Positions 7,256 through 12,575 of a stretch of DNA of 12,575 nt are shown here, piece by piece. A program made the position numbers and the translations under genes. The first letter of the stretch is position 1; each line of letters begins with the position of its first letter. The notes beneath the pieces are model-generated. The model saw nothing but the letters and a program-made list of their open reading frames with translations. It ran no database searches and was not told where the DNA came from. Origin of the DNA: JACKOD01 sp041591635 (GTDB lineage Bacteria > Pseudomonadota > Gammaproteobacteria > Pseudomonadales > Oleiphilaceae); NCBI GenBank assembly GCA_041591635.1, contig JBFHRO010000088.1:1-12575 (forward strand). Direction: 5' to 3'.

Positions 7256-7711
7256 TCAGTGGCAGGGCGGCAAGGTGTTGCTGGCTGATCCCCGGTAATG
7301 AAAGGGGACGCCGAGGTGATGGGCAATAAATGCGCCGTGGATGGGTGGGTTATTCAGGCAAGCCAGGCAGCGGCGGCAATGGAGTGCATTGTCAGGCTCG
7401 GCACAGGCGAGTTGCTGGTTGATGTGATCTCGCACCTGTTGCCCGCGAGCCTGCTGATTCATGTGTTCAAGCCCGTTGATCAAATAGATGGCGGCGAGGG
7501 TGAGGCGTGTTGGCGCCTGATCCTGGTCATTTCGGTGGCACAGAATCAGGGCGACATCACAGGCGTAGCCCAGGTAGTTCACCGCCATCGCCCAATCCTC
7601 TCTCCCGTAGTGGCAGGCGGCCAGCTGAACCCAGTGATGCCAGCTGACGGTGAGCTGTGCCGTGGTTTGCTCTTCGTACCAGGTTTGCTGTGCAGGGCTT
7701 AGAAATTGCAT
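7256..7711 (-). CDS. Unrecognised Cys/His-rich small protein, probably Fur-regulated
   Basis: A 151-residue protein that I do not recognise. It is soluble-looking, with amphipathic helices reminiscent of a TPR-like bundle (WVQLAACHYGREDWAMAVNYLGYA, then TRLTLAAIYLINGLEHMNQQ at about 68-87). It is rich in potential metal ligands: eight Cys including HCRRCLACL (CxxCxxC at 112-118), a terminal Cys-His, and about ten His including HH pairs at 25-26 and 131-132. No signal peptide is seen. The ATG at 7711 has GAGGGA seven bases upstream. The opposite strand holds a similar-length ORF without these signals. The promoter overlaps a Fur box, so it should be expressed when iron is scarce. An iron or haem handling role is plausible but unproven. 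Confidence 0.7.
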   Translation of the reverse strand: MQFLSPAQQTWYEEQTTAQLTVSWHHWVQLAACHYGREDWAMAVNYLGYACDVALILCHRNDQDQAPTRLTLAAIYLINGLEHMNQQARGQQVRDHINQQLACAEPDNALHCRRCLACLNNPPIHGAFIAHHLGVPFHYRGSASNTLPPCH

Positions 7712-7746
7712 GGCAGATTCCCTCTGTGATGGCGTTGCAAAACAAT

Positions 7747-7778
7747 ACTTGCCACCCCCCCGACGGGCGTCGGCAAGT
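7747..7778 (-). other. Leader hairpin between Fur box and start codon
   Basis: ACTTGCC (7747-7753) and GGCAAGT (7772-7778) form a perfect 7-bp stem; the 18-base loop holds a run of seven C and an overlapping CGACG/CGTCG pair. It lies in the 5' leader of the unrecognised gene, about 35 bases above its ATG. Possibly a regulatory or stabilising structure; no known riboswitch class is recognised. Confidence 0.4.
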
Positions 7779-7780
7779 TA

Positions 7781-7786
7781 ATTATA
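7781..7786 (-). promoter_or_regulatory. -10 element of the Fur-controlled promoter
   Basis: On the minus strand this is a perfect TATAAT (7786-7781). No good -35 lies 16-18 bases upstream, where the Fur box sits. The start would be near 7774, about 63 bases above the ATG at 7711. Confidence 0.6.
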
Positions 7787-7807
7787 AATGCGAATCATTC
7801 GTATTTA
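7785..7807. promoter_or_regulatory. Fur box
   Basis: A 23-base near-perfect palindrome with one mismatched pair; its core AATGCGAATCATTCGTATT (7787-7805) has the GAATCATTC centre typical of gammaproteobacterial Fur sites. It overlaps the -10 and spacer of the minus-strand promoter. The plus-strand chemoreceptor start is about 160 bases away, so control of that gene is less likely. Confidence 0.8.
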
Positions 7808-7900
7808 CTTTAGTGCAACGCCCACCCGCTTGCAAGCTGTCATCGTCGGGAAATGGTGCAGTCAAAAAAAGGGCCATCAATTCCTTCTTGAGCCAATGGG

Positions 7901-7916
7901 CGGCACAGTCTGTGCT
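7901..7916 (+). promoter_or_regulatory. Possible sigma-54 (RpoN) promoter of the chemoreceptor gene
   Basis: CGGCACAGTCTGTGCT keeps the invariant GG and GC with the required 10-base separation and agrees with most of TGGCAC-N5-TTGCW. The same bases also form a 5-bp palindrome (GCACA-GTC-TGTGC), so the resemblance could be chance or the site could be an operator. The expected start is near 7927. Confidence 0.4.
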
Positions 7917-7920
7917 AAGT

Positions 7921-7940
7921 TGAATAGGGCGTTCTATTCA
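7921..7940. promoter_or_regulatory. Inverted repeat upstream of the chemoreceptor gene
   Basis: TGAATAG-GGCGTT-CTATTCA: perfect 7-bp arms with a 6-base spacer, extended by AAG/CTT if one T is bulged. It lies 24 bases before the ATG. It could be a repressor site or, if transcription begins upstream, an RNA hairpin next to the TAAGG ribosome site at 7952-7956. Confidence 0.5.
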
Positions 7941-7964
7941 CTTCTTTGTTTGTAAGGTTTTTTC

Positions 7965-9602
7965 ATGCTTCATTGGCTCTCGTCGCTCAGTATTCGCTGG
8001 AAACTGCAAATTGCCTTTATGGCAGTGACCATGATCACCACTGTGTATAACCGCTTGCTGGCGGCAAGCGAAATGGAAGGGCTGTTGCAGATTGCCAAGA
8101 ACAACCAGGTGTCGCCAGAAGTTCTGGTTCAGCTTGAGGCGGCCTATAACAGCTTTATTGTTCACAGCTTTTGGGAGTCGGGCGCGCAGTTCGTGGTCCA
8201 GTTTGCGATTATTGCTGTGCTGGCCAATGTGTTTGTGCGCCCGATTCTCAGCCTGCGCGACTCCTTGCGTGCCATTGGCAAGGGCGATCTGACCAAGGGG
8301 GTTGAGGTGACCTCATCGGATGAAATGGGGGAGTTGGAGACTTCGTTCAACAGCATGTTGGCAACCTTGAACCGCATCATCTCCAATGTGGATTACTGCG
8401 GTATCCACATGGGTCAGTCCGCCTACCAGATTGCCTCCATTTCCCATGAGATCGAGAGCATTACGGTAAACCAGGAGGCTCGCTCGGATCAGGTGATGAG
8501 TGTGACCAAATCGATCAGTGAATTCTCTACCCACGTGGGCGTGATTGCTAACGAAACGGCCGGAAAGGCGAGTGAAACCGAGCGCCAGGTGCTCAAAGGC
8601 ATTCGTCTGGTAGAAGAGAGCATTGAAGAAATCGAAAAAATAGGTCTGGAGGTTGGTGCAACCGCCGAACAGATCAATCACCTGTCGCAATCGGCCAAAA
8701 ACATCAACGGCATTCTCGACAGTATTCATTCGATTGCCGAGCAAACCAACTTGCTGGCCTTGAACGCCGCCATTGAGGCGGCGCGTGCCGGCGAATCGGG
8801 GCGCGGGTTTGCCGTGGTTGCCGATGAGGTTCGATCGTTGGCCGGGCGTACGGCTCAGTCTGCCGGCGAGGTCAGTCGTATGTTGGCCTCCTTTACCGAT
8901 ACGATTGCCGCGGCCGTCAAGGGCATGAACCAGAGTGTCAGCATGCTCAGCGCCAACCGCGAAACCTCGGCACAAACACTCGATGTTTTGGGTTATATGG
9001 GGCGGGAAGTGTCTGAGACATCGAAAGCGAGCCTGAGGATTTCCGATGTGATCCAGGAGCAGGTCACCCAATATGCCGAGCTGCGTGAAACCCTGGCCTC
9101 GCTGTTTGATATTTTGCGCAAAAATGCCCTCAAAATCAGCAACACGGCGAATATCAGTGATGCCTTGTTCAAGCTGTCGGAGCGTTTGAACAAGCAATTG
9201 GCGGGGCTGACCTACGACATATGCGAATCGGTGGAAGATCGCGTTCCCCCAAAAGGGTCAGAGCGCCGGCAGGCTCCGCGCATCAACAGCCACTTGCTGG
9301 TCTCGGTGCATACCAATGACGGCAGTATCGAAGGACTCAGCCAGGATATCAGTGCCACCGGCATCGGTGTGGTAACCAAGCACCCGTTGCCGGAGGTCAG
9401 GCTAATCAAGCTCAGCGTCAAGTTGCCACAGGCTTCCATCGACGAATTCAAGAATCAAAAGCCGTTGATGATCAAGGCCGAAGTGGTGCGCCATCATGAA
9501 GCCGAGGGTCGTTTTTACTACGGAATGCGTTTTGTTGATCTCAGTGCGGAAGCGGCCAAGCATTTGCTGGAGTGCCAATCGTTTTTCAAAAAGGCCGCCT
9601 GA
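7965..9602 (+). CDS. Methyl-accepting chemotaxis protein with C-terminal PilZ domain
   Basis: A 545-residue chemoreceptor. Two hydrophobic helices (about 13-30 and 72-92) bracket a periplasmic segment of only about 40 residues, so no classical ligand-binding domain is present. A HAMP domain follows (about 93-145, with the typical RPILSLRDSLRAIGKGD start). The cytoplasmic signalling coiled coil has its conserved tip at 259-293 (EQTNLLALNAAIEAARAGES, GRGFAVVADEVRSLA), which binds CheW and CheA. Residues 433-540 form a PilZ domain: RQAPR at 435-439 (RxxxR) and DISATG at 461-466 ((D/N)xSxxG), the two motifs that bind cyclic di-GMP. The C-terminal CheR-tethering pentapeptide is absent. It may couple energy state or c-di-GMP level to flagellar behaviour, as known for Azospirillum Tlp1, which also carries a C-terminal PilZ domain. 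Confidence 0.93.
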   Translation: MLHWLSSLSIRWKLQIAFMAVTMITTVYNRLLAASEMEGLLQIAKNNQVSPEVLVQLEAAYNSFIVHSFWESGAQFVVQFAIIAVLANVFVRPILSLRDSLRAIGKGDLTKGVEVTSSDEMGELETSFNSMLATLNRIISNVDYCGIHMGQSAYQIASISHEIESITVNQEARSDQVMSVTKSISEFSTHVGVIANETAGKASETERQVLKGIRLVEESIEEIEKIGLEVGATAEQINHLSQSAKNINGILDSIHSIAEQTNLLALNAAIEAARAGESGRGFAVVADEVRSLAGRTAQSAGEVSRMLASFTDTIAAAVKGMNQSVSMLSANRETSAQTLDVLGYMGREVSETSKASLRISDVIQEQVTQYAELRETLASLFDILRKNALKISNTANISDALFKLSERLNKQLAGLTYDICESVEDRVPPKGSERRQAPRINSHLLVSVHTNDGSIEGLSQDISATGIGVVTKHPLPEVRLIKLSVKLPQASIDEFKNQKPLMIKAEVVRHHEAEGRFYYGMRFVDLSAEAAKHLLECQSFFKKAA

Positions 9603-9657
9603 TGCCTTTGCCGTACCAACACAATCACTTTAACTTTGGTTATTATCCTGTAGACTT

Positions 9658-9673
9658 TGTGATATACGTCACA
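9658..9673. promoter_or_regulatory. CRP/Vfr-type binding site
   Basis: TGTGATATACGTCACA has both TGTGA and TCACA half sites perfect with the required 6-base spacing. It ends 31 bases before the deaminase GTG. A TATTAT at 9641-9646 is the nearest good -10; if it is used the box lies just after the start point, which predicts repression and not activation. Confidence 0.7.
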
Positions 9674-9692
9674 TTTGTTAAAGGAATGCTCC

Positions 9693-9697
9693 AGGAG
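9693..9697 (+). promoter_or_regulatory. Ribosome binding site fixing the deaminase GTG start
   Basis: AGGAG sits seven bases before the GTG at 9705. An upstream in-frame TTG at 9675 overlaps the end of the regulatory region and lacks a ribosome site; the ATG at 9717 is too far away. Confidence 0.75.
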
Positions 9698-9704
9698 AAA
9701 CGTC

Positions 9705-10142
9705 GTGAATGAATTTATGCGGGCCGCACTCAGAGAGGCCATGCAGGGCATGGCCGAAGGCGGCGTTCCTATTGGTTCGGTACTGGTCCACCAGGGAAAG
9801 ATTATCGGCCGGGGACATAATCGCCGGGTGCAAAAAAACAGCGTGATCTTGCATGGTGAAATGGATGCGCTGGAAAATGCCGGGAGACTGACGGCCGAGG
9901 TGTATCGCAATTCAGTGCTCTACACTACCTTGTCGCCTTGTGCCATGTGCACCGGTGCCATTTTGCTGTACCAGATTCCGCGCGTAGTTATTGGCGAAAA
10001 TACGACCTTTATGGGCGAAGAAGACTGGTTGCGAAGCCGGGGCGTTGAGATTGAGTTGCTTCAGGATGACTCCTGTATTGCCTTGATGCATGAGTTCATT
10101 GTCGCGCAGCCAAGGTTGTGGCAGGAGGATATTGGGGAGTAA
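9705..10142 (+). CDS. Cytosine deaminase of the yeast Fcy1 (small zinc hydrolase) type
   Basis: A 145-residue member of the cytidine/deoxycytidylate deaminase fold. Zinc and catalytic residues are intact: HGE at 50-52 and PCAMC at 78-82, with the same His-to-Cys spacing as yeast cytosine deaminase. The resemblance to yeast Fcy1 goes further: EGGVPIGS, GRGHNRR (Asn39 matching the pyrimidine-contacting Asn), LENAGR, VYRNSVLYTTLSPCAMCTGA, IPRVVIGEN, and the C-terminal W-x-E-DIGE with the substrate-contacting Asp. tRNA adenosine deaminase (TadA) and guanine deaminase are less likely because they lack this ending. It should convert cytosine to uracil plus ammonia in pyrimidine salvage, probably as a homodimer. 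It starts at GTG and stands alone. Confidence 0.85.
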   Translation: MNEFMRAALREAMQGMAEGGVPIGSVLVHQGKIIGRGHNRRVQKNSVILHGEMDALENAGRLTAEVYRNSVLYTTLSPCAMCTGAILLYQIPRVVIGENTTFMGEEDWLRSRGVEIELLQDDSCIALMHEFIVAQPRLWQEDIGE

Positions 10143-10145
10143 CCG

Positions 10146-10172
10146 CCGAGGCCCTTGTGAGCCCCGGTTTTT
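10146..10172 (+). terminator. Probable terminator of the deaminase gene
   Basis: CCGAGGC (10146-10152) and GCCCCGG (10161-10167) pair except for one A-C mismatch, around an 8-base loop, followed by five T residues. It begins four bases after the stop codon and lies between two convergent genes. Confidence 0.55.
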
Positions 10173-10187
10173 GTCGGTTAGCGCATA

Positions 10188-11123
10188 TCAGGCTGCACTT
10201 TGCTCAAGCAGTGCCGAAGTATCCTCGCCGCCAAAGGCATCAAGCAGCGCCGGAATCAGGCGCGACAACTCGAGTGTCATGAGGGAGAAGCTGGCATCCA
10301 TGCGAGATGCGGCATCTTCCGCCTCCACCCCTTCGAGTTTTTCCGCAAAGGCATCGCCGAATTTGAGCCGTTTGATGCAGAGATCCTCTTGCAGCAGAAA
10401 GCTGATGTTCTCTTCCCATTCCACCGCCAGTTTGACCACCTGTTTGCCCGCCGTAAGATGACCGGCAATTTCATCGCTATCGAGTGCAACGCCCTTGCAA
10501 CGCACCACGCCCCCTTCTTCGCCGGTGTCGCGCAACTCGCAGTCTTCGAGGGTAACGAAGCCGCTGGGCGGCAGGCTGTCTTTGTGGAGCCATTGGGTCA
10601 TGACGGCGGCCGGGGCGGTGTTTACCGCCGGAATTCGAACCGGCAAGGATCCGAGGGTCTTGCGCAGGAAGCTGGTCAGGTCTTCGGCAATTTTGGGTGA
10701 GGCGGCATCGACCAGAATCAGGCCTTCTTTGGGCGCCAGATAGGCATAGGTGAGCCGGGAGCGGGTAAAGGCCTTGGGCAACATTTCGTAGATGAGTTGT
10801 TCCTTGATTTCGTCTTTCTCTTTTTTGCGCACTTTGCGCATTTGCTGATCTTCGATTTCGGCTACTTTTTCGGCCAGCGCATCCTTGATGACCGTTGAAG
10901 GCAGGAGTTTCTCCTCTTTCTTCAGGCATAAGAGAATGTAGCCATTGCAGCTATGGGCGAACTGACTGCCGTGCCGACCCAGTGGCGATGTCCATCCTGC
11001 GCGATAGGTTTCAACGCTACCACAGGGGTGAAACTCCTGTGCGGCAAGGGCGGTTTCAAGTTCTTCGGATGAAAGTGAAAAAGGCTTTGTAAATCTATAA
11101 AAAATAACGTTTTTAAATAGCAT
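10188..11123 (-). CDS. rdgC: Recombination-associated protein RdgC
   Basis: A 311-residue protein matching RdgC along its length: N-terminal MLFKNVIFYRF, FHPCGSVETYRAGWTSPLG, KKEEKLLPSTVIKDAL, MLPKAFTR, EGLILVDAAS, LRKTLGSLPV, and the C-terminal CIKRLKFGD and FSLMTLELSRLIPALLDAFGGE. RdgC forms a ring-shaped dimer on DNA and limits RecA filament activity. The open frame extends upstream to an ATG at 11213, but that lies above the promoter and the extra 30 residues do not belong to the family, so the ATG at 11123 is chosen. Its ribosome site is poor (AGGG about 16 bases upstream). The C-terminal tail is slightly longer than in E. coli. Confidence 0.97.
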   Translation of the reverse strand: MLFKNVIFYRFTKPFSLSSEELETALAAQEFHPCGSVETYRAGWTSPLGRHGSQFAHSCNGYILLCLKKEEKLLPSTVIKDALAEKVAEIEDQQMRKVRKKEKDEIKEQLIYEMLPKAFTRSRLTYAYLAPKEGLILVDAASPKIAEDLTSFLRKTLGSLPVRIPAVNTAPAAVMTQWLHKDSLPPSGFVTLEDCELRDTGEEGGVVRCKGVALDSDEIAGHLTAGKQVVKLAVEWEENISFLLQEDLCIKRLKFGDAFAEKLEGVEAEDAASRMDASFSLMTLELSRLIPALLDAFGGEDTSALLEQSAA

Positions 11124-11178
11124 GATTATTATATTCAGCCCTGAATTGATAGGAGGAAAGACGATCGAAAGGAGCCCG

Positions 11179-11207
11179 ATTATGCCGTATTGGGGGGCTT
11201 TGGGCAA
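11179..11207 (-). promoter_or_regulatory. Sigma-70 promoter of rdgC
   Basis: On the minus strand TTGCCC (11207-11202) and CATAAT (11184-11179, five of six consensus) are separated by 17 bases. The start would be near 11172, giving a leader of about 50 bases and ruling out the longer upstream ORF start. The rest of the 216-base divergent gap also holds a perfect 12-bp palindrome (11234-11245) and a weak plus-strand TATAGA (11298-11303) that could serve the glutaredoxin operon. Confidence 0.6.
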
Positions 11208-11339
11208 AGGCAAAAAGCGTCACCGGCCGAGGGAACAGGCCTGTTTTTGCCGAGGTTGCGGTTTCCTGGCTCTGACTTCACTTTCATCCTTGTCCTGTAT
11301 AGACTCCGGGACTTTGTTTGGCGGCCATAGGGGGCAAAT

Positions 11340-11654
11340 GTGCTGAGTCTGGTGCTTTACGGTACGCAAGGGTGCCATCTGTGCGAAACGGCACTGCAGG
11401 TTGTTGCCTGGACGTTGGAGGGGCAAGACTGGACGCTCGATGAGATCGATATTGCCGCTGACGACAGACTCATTGAAAAATACGGCGTGCGTATCCCTGT
11501 GCTGGCGCTGGCTGCCGCAGGCCCGGGTGAGCATTGTGCGCCGGAGATAGGGTGGCCCTTTGCCCCCGACGACTTGGTCGCTTGGCTGAATCAGCATGCC
11601 CCCCAGGTGGGGCGGGAATGTGAATTGGGTGTTGCCCGGAGGGAGGTGTTGTGA
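11340..11654 (+). CDS. Glutaredoxin-like (DUF836 family) protein
   Basis: A 104-residue thioredoxin-fold protein. LVLYGTQGCHLCETA gives the first strand and the redox CxxC (Cys12, Cys15); DEIDIAADDRLIEKYGVRIPVLAL gives the second strand, helix and the cis-proline motif (RIPVL). It is presumably a cytosolic thiol-disulphide oxidoreductase; partners are unknown. The start is GTG at 11340, with AGGGGG five bases upstream; the ATG two bases earlier stops after two codons. The C-terminal 20 or so residues extend past the fold. The stop overlaps the next gene by four bases, indicating coupled translation. Confidence 0.8.
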   Translation: MLSLVLYGTQGCHLCETALQVVAWTLEGQDWTLDEIDIAADDRLIEKYGVRIPVLALAAAGPGEHCAPEIGWPFAPDDLVAWLNQHAPQVGRECELGVARREVL

Positions 11655-12124
11655 ACTATTGGCTAATGAAATCGGAGCCGGACGTATTCGGAATTGACGA
11701 TCTGGCATCGCGACCGAATCAAACCGAACCCTGGGATGGTGTGCGCAATTACCAGGCGCGCAACATGCTGCGCGACCAAATGGCGGTAGGAGACGGGGTT
11801 TTGTTCTATCACTCCAACTGCACCGAGCCCGGTATCGTGGGGGTGGCCAGGGTGGTGCGTGCCGGCTACCCCGATCACACGGCGTGGGATCCAGAGAGTC
11901 ACTATTTTGATCCCAAATCAAGCCCGGATAATCCACGCTGGTTCATGGTGGATGTTCGTTTTGAGCGTAAATTTGCAACCACGCTGCCCCTTGCGCACTT
12001 GAAGACGCTAGCGGCTTTAGCCGATCTGCCATTGGTGAGAAAGGGCAATCGGCTCTCGGTGATGCCGGTGGGCGAACGTGAATGGGATAGTATTCTTGAT
12101 CTGGCATCGCAACAGGAGGCCTAA
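11651..12124 (+). CDS. EVE domain-containing protein
   Basis: A 157-residue EVE (PUA/YTH-like fold) protein, close to the family's full length. Hallmarks are WLMKSEPDVFGIDDL at the N-terminus, WDGVRNYQARNMLRDQMAVGD, FYHSNCTEPGIVGVARVV, and a C-terminal LPLVRKGNRLSVMPV segment. EVE domains bind modified bases in nucleic acids; the ligand in housekeeping bacterial members such as this one is not settled. The GTG start overlaps the glutaredoxin stop by four bases and has GGAGG at 11640-11644. Confidence 0.93.
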   Translation: MNYWLMKSEPDVFGIDDLASRPNQTEPWDGVRNYQARNMLRDQMAVGDGVLFYHSNCTEPGIVGVARVVRAGYPDHTAWDPESHYFDPKSSPDNPRWFMVDVRFERKFATTLPLAHLKTLAALADLPLVRKGNRLSVMPVGEREWDSILDLASQQEA

Positions 12125-12325
12125 ATGACTGAAGAAATGTTTGCCAGTGTGTCCATGTACGTGCTTGTGACCGGCATCATCCTTTTTATGGGCTACATCG
12201 TCTGGGATTTGGCGAAACGCTCGAATGCGGGCAAGTTTGGTACGGCGATTCTGTTTTTTGCCCTGGGGCTGGGGGTGCTGGGCTTCGTCATAAAGACCGT
12301 GATTGTCAATTTCCTCGATTCCTGA
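12125..12325 (+). CDS. DUF2788 small membrane protein
   Basis: A 66-residue protein with two hydrophobic helices (about residues 8-28 and 40-62) joined by a basic loop (AKRSNAGKFG), matching the DUF2788 family. Function unknown. The ATG begins right after the EVE stop codon with AGGAGG five bases upstream, inside the EVE gene, so the three genes from 11340 form one operon. No T-tract terminator follows; a long imperfect inverted repeat begins 17 bases after the stop. Confidence 0.85.
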   Translation: MTEEMFASVSMYVLVTGIILFMGYIVWDLAKRSNAGKFGTAILFFALGLGVLGFVIKTVIVNFLDS

Positions 12326-12341
12326 ACCTGGATCAGCGCCC

Positions 12342-12389
12342 GATAATCGCGGATAACAGGCGATGATGGCCGGTTATTAGCGGTTATTC
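12342..12389. repeat. Long imperfect inverted repeat after the DUF2788 operon
   Basis: GATAATCGCGGATAAC (12342-12357) pairs with GTTATTAGCGGTTATTC (12373-12389) around a 15-base loop: 15 pairs counting two G-U, one mismatch and one bulged base. The right arm also contains CGGTTATT twice with a 10-base period (12371 and 12381). No T-run follows on the plus strand, so it is not a standard terminator; it may be an mRNA 3'-end stabiliser or a repeat element. Confidence 0.5.
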
Positions 12390-12501
12390 TGTATTCATGA
12401 AAAATTCAGTCTAGATTCAACGACCTACCCGCCTCCAACAGCAGGCCAAGGTTGATATCCGGGAAGTGCCTCACCGCCAAAATCGGCCATGCCAGCTGGG
12501 G

Positions 12502-12575
12502 TTATGCCGGCCATCCTTTTTTGTCGAAGGCGAGGGTGTCATAGGTGGCGACGCTGAGCCGGTCGTTTTGAAGCC
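12502..12575 (-). CDS. Possible 3' end of a minus-strand gene (truncated by window edge)
   Basis: On the minus strand the frame entering at the window edge reads protein-like (…SVATYDTLAFDKKGWPA) and ends at TAA (12504-12502). The same frame past this stop stays open for 31 more codons to a TGA at 12408-12406 and also reads protein-like (RHFPDINLGLLLEAGRS). The stop may be genuine or an inactivating mutation. Too short to assign; low confidence that it is coding. Confidence 0.25.
   Translation of the reverse strand, partial: LQNDRLSVATYDTLAFDKKGWPA

Noticed and set aside
7298..7702. 134-residue plus-strand ORF opposite the Cys/His-rich gene
   Set aside because: The minus-strand frame has a good ribosome site, TATAAT and Fur box; the plus-strand frame has none and looks like its shadow.
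11124..11213. Upstream in-frame extension of rdgC to an ATG at 11213
   Set aside because: The extra residues are not part of RdgC and the codon lies upstream of the predicted -10/-35 promoter.
11122..11346. 74-residue plus-strand ORF in the rdgC/glutaredoxin gap
   Set aside because: It overlaps the rdgC promoter, runs into the glutaredoxin start, and has no protein family resemblance.
12342..12389. Integron attC-like site
   Set aside because: The ends do not match the GTTRRRY/RYYYAAC core sites and there are no gene-cassette features nearby.

Overview
The window looks like chromosome from a free-living gammaproteobacterium of moderate GC content. The support is a clear rdgC gene (a family of beta- and gammaproteobacteria), a DUF2788 membrane protein next to an EVE-domain protein, an htpG gene behind a textbook sigma-32 promoter, a Fur-type box, a CRP/Vfr-type site and a polar-flagellate style chemoreceptor. 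I cannot name the genus. There are no transposases, CRISPR arrays, phage genes, rRNAs or tRNAs that I can see.

Layout. Positions 1-321 hold the 3' end of an outer-membrane beta-barrel gene. A minus-strand operon follows (SCP2-like lipid-carrier protein, then iron-dependent alcohol dehydrogenase, 2169 down to 450), closed by a strong terminator at 363-392. It is transcribed divergently from a plus-strand operon (2309-4958) of alpha/beta hydrolase, DUF599 membrane protein and two PaaI-like hotdog thioesterases. The shared promoter region carries two copies of an inverted repeat (consensus-like TTAGAG-N6-CTCTAA) placed over a near-consensus sigma-70 promoter. The two operons therefore look like one co-regulated lipid, acyl or alcohol handling unit under a repressor, possibly TetR-type, that is not encoded here. 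htpG (5198-7126) follows with its heat-shock promoter and terminator.

Next is an unrecognised Cys/His-rich 151-residue protein on the minus strand, whose promoter overlaps a Fur box, so it is probably induced by iron starvation. Divergent from it is a chemoreceptor (7965-9602) fused to a C-terminal PilZ domain with intact c-di-GMP-binding motifs. A small cytosine deaminase of the yeast Fcy1 type (9705-10142) follows, preceded by a perfect-half-site CRP/Vfr-like box. rdgC lies convergent to it on the minus strand (10188-11123).

The last part is a tight plus-strand operon: glutaredoxin-like protein, EVE-domain protein, DUF2788 protein (11340-12325). These overlap by 4 bases or abut. The final 250 bases carry a long imperfect inverted repeat and possibly the 3' end of a minus-strand gene.

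The best leads for new biology are the twin-operator divergent lipid unit, the Fur-controlled CxxCxxC protein, the MCP-PilZ fusion, and the fungal-type cytosine deaminase under apparent CRP/Vfr control. All functional statements rest on reading the sequence; no database search was possible.
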